Assembly: GCF_001411555.2 (NCBI RefSeq)
Contig: NC_049912.1
Span: forward strand, 20,196,341-20,260,340
Origin: Juglans regia
Lineage: Eukaryota; Streptophyta; Magnoliopsida; Fagales; Juglandaceae
Direction of reading: 5' to 3'
Length of the DNA stretch: 64,000 nucleotides
A program made the position numbers and the translations under genes. Positions 22,197 to 32,801 of this stretch are shown one piece after another. A model generated the notes under the pieces. The model did not search any database. It was not told the origin of the DNA and was given only the letters and a program-made list of their open reading frames with translations. Position 1 is the first letter of the stretch. Each line of letters opens with the position of its first letter.

Positions 22197-22699
22197 TGTA
22201 ACACGCCCATCGAGCCAAACTCCAGAGATGGCGATGAAGAAGGCGAGAAGGATGGCATCTTCTGGGAGTCTAGAGTCAAGTACGAAGGAAGGGAAGGGAG
22301 TTCAGTTGAGTTGGTTCAATTAGTACTTTAGTTGGGTATGGGCCATGTGGTCCATGTTGTTAAGTGGACTGAAGTAGTATTTATTTGGGTTGTAGTAGTG
22401 TTATTTTCTCAAATGTGTTTTGTAAGTGTCGGCCTTGAGAATCTCAGGCCTTACGTGGTGTTTCGAGTCTGGGCTGGACCCGTATCTGTATCAAGTAAAC
22501 TTAGTTGTCTTAATTTCCATCAAGGACCCTAGGTCCATCTGAGAGTCACCTGCTTTGTAATGAACCAGAGGCTCTGTTGTTTGGTTATCTTGAAAGTAAT
22601 TTGAATCTCTTTCTCTCAGTCTCTCTAAATCTGAAGGTTTTCTCACCCTCGAAGTGGGATCTTTCTTTAATATCCTTGATTCATTACAAAACTGTTACA
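22197..22699 (+). repeat. 5' LTR of the Gypsy element
   Basis: Starts TGTAACACGCCC and ends CTGTTACA (503 bp). It shares long blocks with 26109-26565, such as GTGTTTCGAGTCTGGGCTGG and CAAGGACCCTAGG. Numerous substitutions and indels separate the two LTRs, including a stretch near 22560-22610 that is replaced or absent in the 3' copy. Confidence 0.92.
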
Positions 22700-22701
22700 T
22701 T

Positions 22702-22713
22702 TGGTATTAGAGA
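22702..22713 (+). other. Primer-binding site (tRNA-iMet type)
   Basis: TGGTATTAGAGA lies two bases after the 5' LTR. It differs by a couple of bases from TGGTATCAGAGC, the common plant initiator-methionine tRNA complement used to prime reverse transcription. Confidence 0.85.
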
Positions 22714-22747
22714 GACACCCGTTTCTATGAGAAAAATCTGATTTTTA

Positions 22748-23500
22748 TGGCTGAAGGAACCCGCCTGACACAACTGCAAGATGGTCTGGCAACCTTGAAA
22801 AAGTCTATCGATGCAAATCTGGCAACCCTAAAAAGACAAATGGAAGCAATGATACAACAAATAACAGCTGAAATGTAAAAAAGAAACAGAAGCAACAGCC
22901 CAGGTGGCTCTTCATTAAGGGTGTTGAATTGGGAAAAATGTGGGAAAGTGCAAACTAGATCTATCAGACTGGATTTCCCAATGTTTCATAGGGAAGACAC
23001 TCAGGTTGGTTATATAAAGTAAACTAGTTTTTCTCTTTTCACAACACTTTACCCCAACACCGAATACGGTTGGCCTCATTTCACATGGAAGGGCAGGCCC
23101 TTGTGTGGTTTCAAAACCTTGAAAAATCTGGCCAACTAACTGACTGGGATTCCCTAGTTAGATCCTTACTCCTACGGTTTGGTCATAATGCCTATGACAA
23201 TCCCATAGAAGCCCTAACTAGGCTAAGGCAAGGAGGATCTGTGGAAGAATATAGTGTGAATCCTTAGCCAATAGATTGAGGGGGTTATCCAACCCCTACA
23301 AACTAAGTTGTTTCTTAAGTAGCCTAAATGATGAGATTAGACTTCCGGTGAGAACGTTTAGTTCCTCAACCCTAGCTACAGCTTATAGCCTCGCCAAAAT
23401 CCAAGAAGATAACCTAAATCTAGCCAAGAAATAGACCAAACCCACTCACTACCCTTCAACAGAACCAAGTTTATTTAAAAACCTCACCCCACAAAAACAC
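22748..23500 (+). pseudogene. Gypsy gag
   Basis: The ATG at 22748 gives MAEGTRLTQLQDGLATLKKS and a coiled-coil-like region ending in a stop near 22876. A second open part at 23070-23267 reads FHMEGQALVWFQNLEKSGQL and LRFGHNAYDNPIEALTRLRQ, then GGSVEEY, the retrotransposon gag core (PF03732-like). Stops at several places mark it as dead. Confidence 0.85.
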
Positions 23501-23506
23501 AACTAG

Positions 23507-24226
23507 TTGAACCCACAAAAAAATAACCTGGTAGTTCACAAGATTAACCAAGCTCAAATGAAAGATCAGAGGGATAAGGGGCTGAGTAATTATTATGACA
23601 CCAAATGGAACCTAGGTCATAAATGCCAAAACCCAAGATTCTATTTACTGGAGAAAGTCTTGACTGAAAATAATGAAGAAGGAACTCTTGAAGAAAACCA
23701 AGTTGGAGTGGAATATACAATGATAGTGGGGGAAGTTAATGTTATCCAGGTAAATTCCAAGATATCCTTGCATGCGTTGATAGTCTCCCTCGAAACCAAG
23801 ACAATGAAAGTAAATGGTACCATAGGAAATACTTGGGTTATCCTCCTTATTGATACAGGGTCAACCCATAACTTCCTAGACCTAGCAATATTAAACAAAG
23901 CTACCCTGCCCTAAATAATTCTTGAAAAAGTCAATATAAACATGGCTAATGGTAACTTGCTCCCTACTGAAGGGAAAAGTAAAGGTGTGAGGGTGAAAAT
24001 ACAGAAGGTGGTCTTTACTTTGGATGTTCATGTGTTAGTACTTGCAGAGTGTGACATGGTTTTATGGGTGCAATGGCTCACACAGCTTGGACCCATTTTG
24101 TGGAATCTTGGAAAGTTGACCATGCAATTCCATTACCAAGGAAACGCTCCGGCACACTTAATTGAAGAGGGGTCTCTACACCAAGGAAATAAGTTAGAAA
24201 AGATGGGAGTGTTTTTGCTTATATAA
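23507..24226 (+). pseudogene. Gypsy aspartic protease region
   Basis: The frame from 23507 contains a poorly kept zinc-knuckle-like GHKCQNPRFYLL and ends with WVILLIDTGSTHNFLDLAIL, which is the DTGSTHNF active-site motif of plant Gypsy proteases. After a stop at 23914 it resumes with ANGNLLPTEGKSKGVRVKIQ and a flap-like ECDMVLWVQWLTQLGPILWN. RT should follow, but a foreign sequence intervenes from about 24230. Confidence 0.85.
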
Positions 24227-24229
24227 ATT

Positions 24230-24537
24230 AATGTGTATTATGTAACTAACTGATTAAAAAATATTTTATATGGTCAATAATAATAAATTAGATAAAAGTT
24301 ACATCATTAACTTATATAATTACTTTATACAAAATAATATATTAAATTATTACAAATATTTTTAAAATATATATAGGAGTTCGGTCTGGTCCTGTCCGGT
24401 TCAAAATTTATAGACTCCGGGATCGAACCGAATTTTGTCAATCCATAATTTATGGGATCGAAACCGACCGGTTTGGAGTTCGGTGTGATCCAAACTGAAC
24501 TGTTCGGTCCAGACTAACCAGCTTACAGCCCTACACC
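24230..24537. mobile_element. GAACCG-rich non-autonomous insertion in pol
   Basis: AT-rich DNA (24230-24375) is followed by repeated GAACCGAA, CCGGTT and TTCGGT motifs up to CCAGCTTACAGCCCTA at 24519-24534. The protease frame stops on its left and the RT frame ([10 protein letters not shown]) starts on its right, so it replaces or interrupts pol. The right end, read in reverse, TAGGGCTGTAAGCTGG, resembles termini of dispersed GGTTCGGT-type plant elements. The left end was not resolved. Confidence 0.55.
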
Positions 24538-24945
24538 TTCCACTTTTCAAGGGTTGATGAACGAGATATTTAGACCCTACCTTCGTAGATTTGTGTTGGT
24601 GTTTTTTAACAACATTTTAGTTTACAGCAGGAGTGAAAATGAGCACGAAACACTTGAAACTGACCCTAAACACGTTGAGACAACACCAACTTTATGCTAA
24701 ACGCGGTAAAAGCAGGTTTGGTTGTCGAGAAGTAGCATACTTTGGCCACTTGATTTCAGCAAAAGGGGTTAGGGCGGATCCCGAAAAATTGGCAACCATG
24801 AAGGATTGGCCACTCTTGAGCTCTTCAAAGGGTCTAAGGGGATTTTTGGGCCTCACCGGTTATTACCGGAGATTTATAAAGGGATATGGGGGGATAGCTT
24901 TCCCACTTACCGAAATGCTAAAAAAGAATAATTTTGAATGAACAG
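24538..24945 (+). pseudogene. Gypsy reverse transcriptase, C-terminal part
   Basis: The reading is [20 protein letters not shown], then [17 protein letters not shown], and in another frame [40 protein letters not shown] and RGFLGLTGYYRRFIKGYGGI. The catalytic FFDD box is here FFNN: both aspartates have become asparagine, so polymerase activity would be lost even without the frameshift. Confidence 0.85.
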
Positions 24946-24982
24946 AAAAATCTAAGGATGTTTTTATCAACTTAAGGAGGCT

Positions 24983-25459
24983 GTGGTGAAACAGTCAGTG
25001 TTAGTACTGCCTGATTTCTCTTTTCCCTTTTTAATTGAATGTGATGCATCAAGTTCAGCAATGGGGGCTGTTATAATGCAAAAACGAAGACAATTGGATT
25101 TCTTTAGCCAAGCTTTGAAGGGAAGAACTAAGGATATGTTGACCTACGAGAAGATATTGTACGCAATTATAGTAGAGGTACAAAAATGGAAGCCCTACTT
25201 ATTAGAACGGCCCTTTGTGATAAGGACTGACCAACAAAGCTTGAAATACTTGTTGGATCAAAAGGTAGGCACCCCTGTCCAGCAAAAATGGGTCACCAAA
25301 CTGTTGGGGTATGACTTTTTGTTAGAGTATAAAAAGAGAAAAGAGAATGTGGTGGCTGATGCATTGTCCCGAAAGGAAACTGAAGGAAAATTCTCTCTTT
25401 CCGTAATTTCATTCCCTACCATGGGATGGATGGAAGAGTTAAAGATGGCATATGAATAG
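24983..25459 (+). pseudogene. Gypsy RNase H
   Basis: The open 158-codon stretch reads LPDFSFPFLIECDASSSAMG, LTYEKILYAIIVEVQKWKPY, FVIRTDQQSLKYLLDQKVGT and KENVVADALSRKE. These are the ECDAS, E, RTDQ..L and VADALSR motifs of Ty3/Gypsy RNase H. This is the best-kept domain of the element, open throughout, and ends at a TAG after KMAYE. Confidence 0.88.
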
Positions 25460-25539
25460 GATGAAGATCTTCAGCAGTTGGTGAGATAGTGTAAGGAGAA
25501 TAAACTAGGCCCAGCTTACTCGTTGAGGGGGGAGCTGCT

Positions 25540-26100
25540 TTTGTATAAAAATAGGCTCTATATTCCGTCTCAATGATCATTTAAGGCTAAATTATTGGAG
25601 CTTATGCACAACAATTCATGGAGAGGCCACTCAGGGTATAATAAGACCGTTCACATAGTTAGAAAGAAGTTCTACTGGCCAGGATTGAAAAAAGATGTCA
25701 AGCAATTCATAAGAGATTGTGATTTGTGCCAGCAATCTTCATCTCCCACTATCGTGACCTCAAGCTGTCCTTGAGGCACTACGGTCCCTTCCAGGTCCTT
25801 CAAAAGGGTGGGATCTGTGGCCTATAAACTAGATCTACCCTCAACTGCAAGGATTCACCTGACATTTCATATATCTTAACTTAAAAAGAAAATCGGGACA
25901 AGGATTACAGTGGACTCCATGGGGTTCTGAAGCCAGAGCCTAAAGAAGTCCTTGGGCACCGTTTGACCAGAGTTCGCAACCAGCCACAACCAGAACTCCT
26001 CATCCCCTGGTAAGGGCAGAATGCTAAAGAGGCGATATGGGAGACCCATCGATAGCTCAAGGAAGACTACCCCTACCTTATGGGCAAGGTCTTCTAAAGG
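25540..26100 (+). pseudogene. Gypsy integrase zinc domain fused to its C-terminal tail
   Basis: Frames read ELMHNNSWRGHSGYNKTVHI, then KKFYWPGLKKDVKQFIRDCD and LCQQ (HHCC domain). Directly after comes SLRHYGPFQVLQKGG and a damaged KLDLPSTARIH-like region, then EPKEVLGHRLTRVRNQPQPE and WETHRQLKEDYPYL-like sequence. The D,D-35-E catalytic core between the two (about 170 residues) is deleted. A purine-rich tract AAAGGGAAGGATC directly precedes the 3' LTR and is the likely polypurine tract. Confidence 0.85.
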
Positions 26101-26108
26101 GAAGGATC

Positions 26109-26565
26109 TGTAACACGCCCATCAAGCCAAACTCTAGAGATAGAGACAAAGAAGGCGAGAAGGATGGCATCTTTTGTAAGTCTAGAGTCAAGTAAGAAGG
26201 AAGGGAATGGAGTTCAGTTGAGTTAGTTCAGTTAGTACTTTAGTTGGGTATGGCCATGTGGGCCATGTTGTTAAGTGGACTGAAGTGGTATTTGGGCTGT
26301 AGTAGTCTTATTTTCTTAAGTGTGTTTTGCAAGTGTCGTCCTTGAGAATCTCAATCCTTACGTAGTGTTTCGAGTCTGGGCTGGACCCGTATCTGGATCA
26401 AGAAAACTTAGTTTTCTTAATTTCCTTCAAGGACCCTAGGCCCATATGAGGGTCACCTACTTTGTAATGTTTACGCACCACTTTCTCTTTGTAAATCTAG
26501 AGGTTTTCTCACCCTCCAAGTGGGATATTTTTTTAATATCCTTAATCTATTATAAAACTATTACA
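26109..26565 (+). repeat. 3' LTR of the Gypsy element
   Basis: Starts TGTAACACGCCC and ends CTATTACA, 457 bp. Colinear with the 5' LTR apart from substitutions and a few deletions. Confidence 0.92.
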
Positions 26566-26652
26566 TATTGGTATAACTCTCCTTTCACTCCTCTAATTGG
26601 GAAAATTGAACATACGATACCATGGCTATGAACTCTTTTTTACTCTTTGAGA

Positions 26653-26663
26653 TTGTCTATATA

Positions 26664-26721
<58 letters not shown>
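26653..26721. repeat. (TA)n(GA)n compound microsatellite
   Basis: About 26 bp of TA repeats run straight into about 38 bp of GA repeats. It is likely to be length-variable. Confidence 0.95.
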
Positions 26722-26730
<9 letters not shown>

Positions 26731-28546
26731 TGGAAGCCTATATATTGAGACATTAAACACACCATTAATGTCCAAATGTGTCACATTAATTAATTAGCAT
26801 AAAAAATATTGAACTTTTGAATTTGTATAATTGCTCTTTTCTCACAATAAGTAGCATGTTTACGCACTCATTTATAAGTAGCAGAATTCTACTGTCATAT
26901 TGATGAGCTATTTGATTTTTCCAGATTTTCATTTTAAGACCTTATTGATGAGTAGACAAAGTTTCATAGACCAAAAAAAAAAAAAAAAGCCTAAACCTTG
27001 GGAAAATGATAAAGATATAACCCTTTTTACAATTATTTCTCAACTTTATTTTAAAATGAGGATATTTTTATAAAATAAGTATTAAAATAATTATGCGATT
27101 ATACGAAAATGCACCTCATTTTTAACAATAACTTCCGGTCTTCCACAGTCCAAATCCCTTTGTATGAAATTTCTAGTATAAAATGTTGCATATGCTCCTG
27201 TCTGTCCAGAAATAGCTTTTAATCAATGAGCCCTTGAAAAAGCAACAAATGCCCAGTAAATGGGATGTAGAACAGATTATTTAGTATTCCATTAATGTCG
27301 AGGGGGCATTTGGCAGGCAATATATTGGAGTCACCAACCTTTAGGTGCCTGAAAAATCATCTGCATTGAACCTCGCACCATGTTTCAAAATCAAGAAAGA
27401 CTGGCTAAATTGAAGCCAGTAGGCATCAAGTAAGTAACTATACGAAGGAATCTCCAAGTTTAAGCAGAAGTACTCCCTCTCTAACAAGCAGCAATACTAG
27501 GCATAATTAAAAGTGGATTCACCAAGTTGCTATCAAGTAAAATGTAAGCAATGGATCTCAAATAGCTACTTAAAAACTTACAACTACAAAAAAACTGAGC
27601 AGTTCTTCATGGATTATGCAGCAAATTCGACCGTTCAACAAGTTCGAAGTCAAAACTGCCAATTCATGGTACCACTTAAAGGTACAGCAACTTATTTAGC
27701 ATAAGAACAGAATCAGTTGGCTCGAATGAATTATCAAAGAAAAACAAGCATTAGTAGAGTTTGGGTAATGAAGTAAATCTAAAACTAAGCAATCCCCAAT
27801 GTACTAATAAAACTAACAGCAAAATAATTAATTTCCTGAGTCAATTTCAGTAGGGGAATCTTATTTTCAATCTCTATCAACCTCTACAACAAAAATGAAA
27901 GAAGGTTTGTGCCTTCCAACTCCAAAATATCGTTAAAAAGATAAACTACATCTCTATGATTGCATTGACAATTGGATAGCGGTTTCTTGTGACAAAAGAA
28001 TTCCTTGATAGTGGATATCCTTCAGCCTCTAAAGCTGCTTTTGATTGTTTGACCCAGAAAGCATGCATGCAAGGTTTTTTGTCATCTGCTCTAACTTTAA
28101 CTATTTTGCATGGACGGTTTTGGATATCCTAATCTGTCTCTCTGACGTCCCCTGATTATAGATGGCCATCCGTCATAAAGTAAATTCCCTTCGAAACCCC
28201 TTTCTTGATGACTCCTGGAAGATAATCAAGCTATCAATGCCCTTCTTTCTTTCCATTCCTATAAAGAGATTCCTTGCATGTCCCACACCTTTTGCTTTTA
28301 AAGTATTCCAACCCCGTGTACAAATAAATGCCACCTATTGGATTCTTCATTCTCACTTCATCATCTCCAATACGCCATACATACCAAGCAAACATCTCTT
28401 TGTTCCTCTATCTTCCTTGTTACCTCATGATTCCCGAGTTAGAGGTAAGCCTCCAAACCCACATAACCTATATCATTTTTATGCAGAATATTTAATTTCC
28501 ATGTTGTACATTGCAAGGCATTTTCCAACCGAGTAGTCTTTTTCAA
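26722..28546. other. No gene seen; upstream region of HIPP gene
   Basis: Intergenic sequence with no coding signature that I can support. A 5' untranslated exon or a short first coding exon of the HIPP gene may lie in its last few hundred bases. The open frame at 28162-28536 has no known domain. Confidence 0.45.
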
Positions 28547-29471
28547 ATGCAGAAACCTCGAGTCACTGAGATACAGGTCCGAATGGACTGCAATGGGTGT
28601 GTACAAAAGATAAAGAAAGCACTACATGGCATTAATGGTAAGCAACTGATATCCAGAAAGTTCCTGAATTATTGTCTTCAGAATTTTCCTTCATGGTAAC
28701 AGAGAATCCATCTACAAAATTGGGTGTGCCTGCTAATTCTTGAGTTGGTTTTGATTTTCCACAGGTATATATGATTTCTACATCGACTTCTCTCAACAGA
28801 AATTAACAATAATAGGGTGGGCAGATCCAGAAAAAATTGTCAAAGCCCTTAAGAAGACAAGGAAAATTGCTAGCATTTGTTCATACATGGTACCAACAGA
28901 GCCCCCTGCTCCACCAACAGAACAAGCACCTCAGGAAGGTGGTGATCCAGCCCCTGATGCACCGAACCCTCCCCCACCAGATGCACCGCCAGCCGAAGCA
29001 GCCCCACCACCAGCACCAGATCCACCAAAAGACCCCCGAGCACCGCCTGAGAATCCACCAGCAGATACTGCACCACCACCTAGGACTCCAGACAATAACA
29101 CAAGCCAACCAACAGACAAACCCACTGGACCAAAAGACGTAGGAAAGGTCCATGTAATATACCGCCATCCACCTGACTACGGCTACAGATACAGTTACAG
29201 TCACGGTTATAGTGGAGATCAGCATAAGTACCATACAGGCCAAGGATTGCCACAAGAGCCAACTCAACCCATGTATGTTACACACAGCTACAACACATAC
29301 AGGCCATCACCTTATGTCACCGAATATGAGTATATCCGGTCACCACCACAACGCATACATTACAGTAGGATGGACCACTACAGTGATGACAACCACAATA
29401 ACAACAGTAGCAATGGAAATATCATATCAATATTTAGTGAAGAAAATCCAAATGCTTGTAGGATAATGTAG
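28547..29471 (+). CDS. Heavy metal-associated isoprenylated plant protein (HIPP)
   Basis: Exons 28547-28637 and 28765-29471 with a GT-AG intron encode 265 aa. The N-terminus is an HMA domain: VTEIQVRMDCNGCVQKIKKA with the metal-binding CxxC (residues about 14-17), then GIYDFYIDFSQQKLTIIGWA and DPEKIVKALKKTRKI. A long proline/alanine-rich linker follows (residues about 95-165), then a Tyr/His-rich segment (YGYRYSYSHGYSG). The last four residues, CRIM, fit a CaaX farnesylation box. HIPPs bind soft metals through CxxC and are membrane-anchored by prenylation. Start uncertainty: ATGCAG could instead be a splice acceptor (ATGCAG/AAACC), in which case a short upstream exon would supply the N-terminus. 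AATAAA occurs just after the stop and near 29763. Confidence 0.9.
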
Positions 29472-31872
29472 AAAAAAAATAAAGGCCTGTAAGGGAGCTC
29501 CCATGCCTCCCAAAGAGACTTGGAAGAAAGTTAATGAGGGTTTATCAGCAAAAGAATAGAATATAATGGAACGGTAATATTTTCTCATAAGCATGTGAAA
29601 AGATTTAGAAAAGAATTGGATTCCAGGCTTGTGTGTGCTGGAAGCTTTTCTTATTTTTATTTTTATTTTTATTTTCTGGGTTCTGACTTCTGACTTCTGA
29701 GGGCCAGCAGGTACTACGTAGTAGAAGACGTGTAATTAAATTAGCATACATTGAGTCATTATGAAATAAATAAAACTTTTAAAAGAGTCTCAATATTAGC
29801 ATCTTGATCTCTAAAATCTGGTTAAGCATCTTAGTCTTCTCTCCCCTTACTATCCTTATGTTTGTATTTTTCCTTTTTCTTTTTTGGGTAAGTTCAGCTT
29901 CATATAAGAAAAATACCCAAGTACAATACCAATGGGGCCTACCTTGGTGCGGTGCATACATGCGCCATAAAATGGCAAAAGGAAATGCCTAAGAACAACC
30001 CTAAACCCACAGGACCCGGCTTTGCACCACTTGCATGGCCTTCATGCAAGTTAACAGCACAACCAAGAAAAAGCAGAAAATTCTCAACTTTGTAGCCTAA
30101 TGCTCAACCCAACAACCAGAATGCAGAAGCCAACAATGGCAAAATAAAGTGCACATAACAGAGAGGAAAATCAACAAGCACAATGCAAAGGGATGGAAGG
30201 CAACCAACCAGGCTGCAGCAAGGGATAGAAACTGCATGCCAAAGTACGATCAAAAGTGCACATAGCTCAAACTGCATGTCCAGCCTGCACAAGCGCAACT
30301 GCAATTAGGCCACACAATTTTCACAGTTACACGAAAATAATCCACAAAAAAGCATGTTAACTGGCTGCAAAGGATGAGGTACTGGCATGAAGAAAGTTGC
30401 TATCATGAAGGCCCCAGCTAGATGCCAGCTTCCAACTGGATTGGGAGCCATGAAATCTAGTCATCAATTTTATCCTCTCTCTAACAAAGTAGAGAATACC
30501 AAAGTATAGATGAAGCTGTTTTCTAAATTTAACCCCTTAGAGTCTAGTATTTAGAGTTTGAGTGGAGAGAGAGAGAGAGACCAAGAGCCCTTTTCATGAG
30601 CCCTTTTCATGGTGTGTCAAAGTAACTCTAATTCAAGTAACAAAATGCCCATTCCAGCATTGGATCAACACTTGTGCAGATTAACCCAAGTCTAATATTT
30701 GGTCTTTAACTCTTTATTAAGTGCCCGTACTGCAATCATAATCTAATTGGCATCCTAAGTATGCATGATACATTTTGAAAAATGGAAGAAGCAGAATAAA
30801 GGATCAAAACAGGCAAGCGCATGTTTTTAACAAAATTGCTTGGCCTTTCAGAAATGATACCGAATATATGCTTACAAAACTGTGCCCCGGTAAAAATTAC
30901 AGGCAAAAATTAATAAAGAACAAAAAGAATAACACTTGACTGGAAATTCTAAACTTAACCCAAATCCCCTCCCCATGAGCAAGGAGGAAAACTAGACCGA
31001 CAAAATTGTAGGCAATAAGGACAGGGAGAGAGCCTGGCCATTGAAAGGTTGAAGCCGCAGTTAATAAAGGCACCTTCAGTATACCACGTGCAAATTGATG
31101 TACATCCTGCAACATGTTAAGCCTCTGTCTTGATTCCTCGTTAAACTGCTAGAAATGCACAACCCATACGACATAATAAAATAGTTTCTCATCCACAAAT
31201 TTGAGCAGCTCTACCAACATAAGGGTGTATTGAAGAAACCTTAATGTCGAGCTCCAAGTGCCTCAACAAACCTTGACCAAAAAAATGTCAATCAATCATG
31301 TTTGCCTACTAAATTTATGAACTTCTAGAACAAGTAATATATAAAGCAAAAGAATATTGTTCTTATAAAAGTATTTTCCTCTTATGATACAATGCACCTA
31401 GCTATTGTCATCGCTGCTTTATTCAGATTCCTCATCTTCTTCTCCAAAAAGAAATTTAGTTCACTTTCATTGATTTGGCTATCATACGCCAAAATGTGAG
31501 TTTCGTTTTGTGAATCCCTGTCGGTCTGTTAAAAGAGCATGAAGAGTTCATTTAAGCATCAACAAATTCATTAGATAATACTGCATTGATGAAAGGATGT
31601 AAAGTTAAAAACTGTGTTATCACAAGTTGCAAAAGACCAGATATTGCAAAAAACTGTGTTTGGATGGCAACCCTTCTGGGTTTGGTAATCTGGATGAAGA
31701 ACACATGATTTAAGCATGTCACAGATGGTGGAATATTAAGGCAAAAGAAAACCCAAACCCATTTCCATGCCCATGTTTTTGTTGGAGTATTTTACCTATG
31801 TTGAAAAAACGAATCCTCCTTTTCAACACACAGCTTACCGTCTTCTGGTTAGAACTGTTCATCAGGGCCAAG
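29472..31872. other. Intergenic; possible retroposon remnant, no clear gene
   Basis: A T-run followed by GGGTAAGTTCAGCTTCAT at about 29876-29905 resembles the reversed 3' tail of a LINE or SINE (compare 49363-49380 and 59165-59190). The following 500 bp may be its body but lack a readable domain. A minus-strand segment at 31527-31385 is open for about 47 codons after an AG and could be a decayed exon, but I do not recognise it. Short minus-strand frames near 30104-30304 and 30897-31115 have no domain. Confidence 0.4.
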
Positions 31873-32050
31873 CCGGTAACCAAATTGAGATGAGATCAAA
31901 AAGTTGAATAAAATATTATTATAATATTATTTTTTAATATTATTATTATTTTAAGATTTGAAAATGTTAAATTATTTATTATATTTTGTGTAAGAATTTA
32001 ATAAAATTGTAATGATTAGATAAGATTAAATAAATCAAAAGGTTTTTTAA
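31873..32050. mobile_element. Tourist-like MITE, degraded ends
   Basis: Contains the family core GAGATGAGATCAAAAAGTTG, AATAAAATATTATTATAATA and GTAATGATTAGATAAGATT. Terminal inverted repeats are worn (GGTAACCAAATTGAGATG / AATCAAAAGG). Confidence 0.65.
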
Positions 32051-32801
32051 TCCAAATCTTCCCAAGAGTCAAGATATGAAGGATGCATTTTTAGACCGAC
32101 TTGCAAATAGAATTTTTCTTTAAAAAAAAAAAGTTTTCGACTTTTTCACCCTTTTGTAAAGGCGAAATGTCTCCTTGACATAAAAGTCGCCGTTACATGT
32201 TCCTTTAAAACGCCTAGATTTTGTAAAGCTTTTTCAGGACTTGCGGTTCTATTTTCCAGTCTGAGTCACAACTGGGAACAATATCACATTGGACATTCTA
32301 TCGAGGGGGGTGGGGGGAAGACAATGGCCAATAAAACAAAATAATATTAACGGAATACAGAAGTAAAAAGTGAAAAAACTCATACATTCTATCTTAACCA
32401 TGATAACCCAAAACCCTTTATTCCAATCTCACATGGATCCTCTAGAATTTTCCTTTCATATTTTCCATCTCACTTGATATGTCACTCCACATTAAAATAA
32501 ACATTTTACAATGAAATTAAACTGCACTACTAACAGCATCGGATTACCTCTGCACCGCTACTATCAAAAATTTCCTTACACATGAATGAAGAAATGAAGC
32601 TGTACAAAAAAGATGCACATCGCATCATGCATGAATGCAAATATAGGGGATGAAGAAACAAAATAGTGTAGACATGTGACTTATTGGAAAGAATGTGGCC
32701 TAACTTGAAATGGTAAATGGTAGACGAACTTTCAGTTTTTTCCTCATGGTAAGGTAGGGCTGAAAAATATGATTGTAGTATGGACTAATGGAGGGATGGT
32801 A
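32051..32801. other. 3' flank of the polygalacturonase-like gene
   Basis: Contains a G-rich run (GAGGGGGGTGGGGGG, about 32301-32316). On the minus strand the region just below 32802 would hold the 3' UTR. No other feature seen. Confidence 0.4.

Larger units (their letters stand above)
22197..26565 (+). mobile_element. Degenerate Ty3/Gypsy retrotransposon with both LTRs
   Basis: LTRs at 22197-22699 and 26109-26565 flank gag, protease, RT, RNase H and integrase remnants on the plus strand. TATTC (22192-22196) and TATTG (26566-26570) form a 5-bp target duplication with one mismatch. A tRNA-Met primer-binding site follows the 5' LTR. The interior is only about 3.4 kb against roughly 4.5-5 kb expected for an intact element. 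The N-terminal part of RT and the integrase catalytic core are missing, and an unrelated GAACCG-rich sequence is inserted in pol. Confidence 0.93.

Noticed and set aside
28881..29285. Long minus-strand and alternative-frame open stretches across the HIPP second exon
   Set aside because: They are by-products of the proline-codon (CCA/CCN) bias of the real plus-strand frame; no domain or splice signals support them.
31385..31527. Possible terminal exon on the minus strand (reads ...LEKKMRNLNKAAMT... to a stop)
   Set aside because: An AG acceptor-like site precedes it, but I could not find a matching upstream exon or name a family; left as a note within the intergenic entry.
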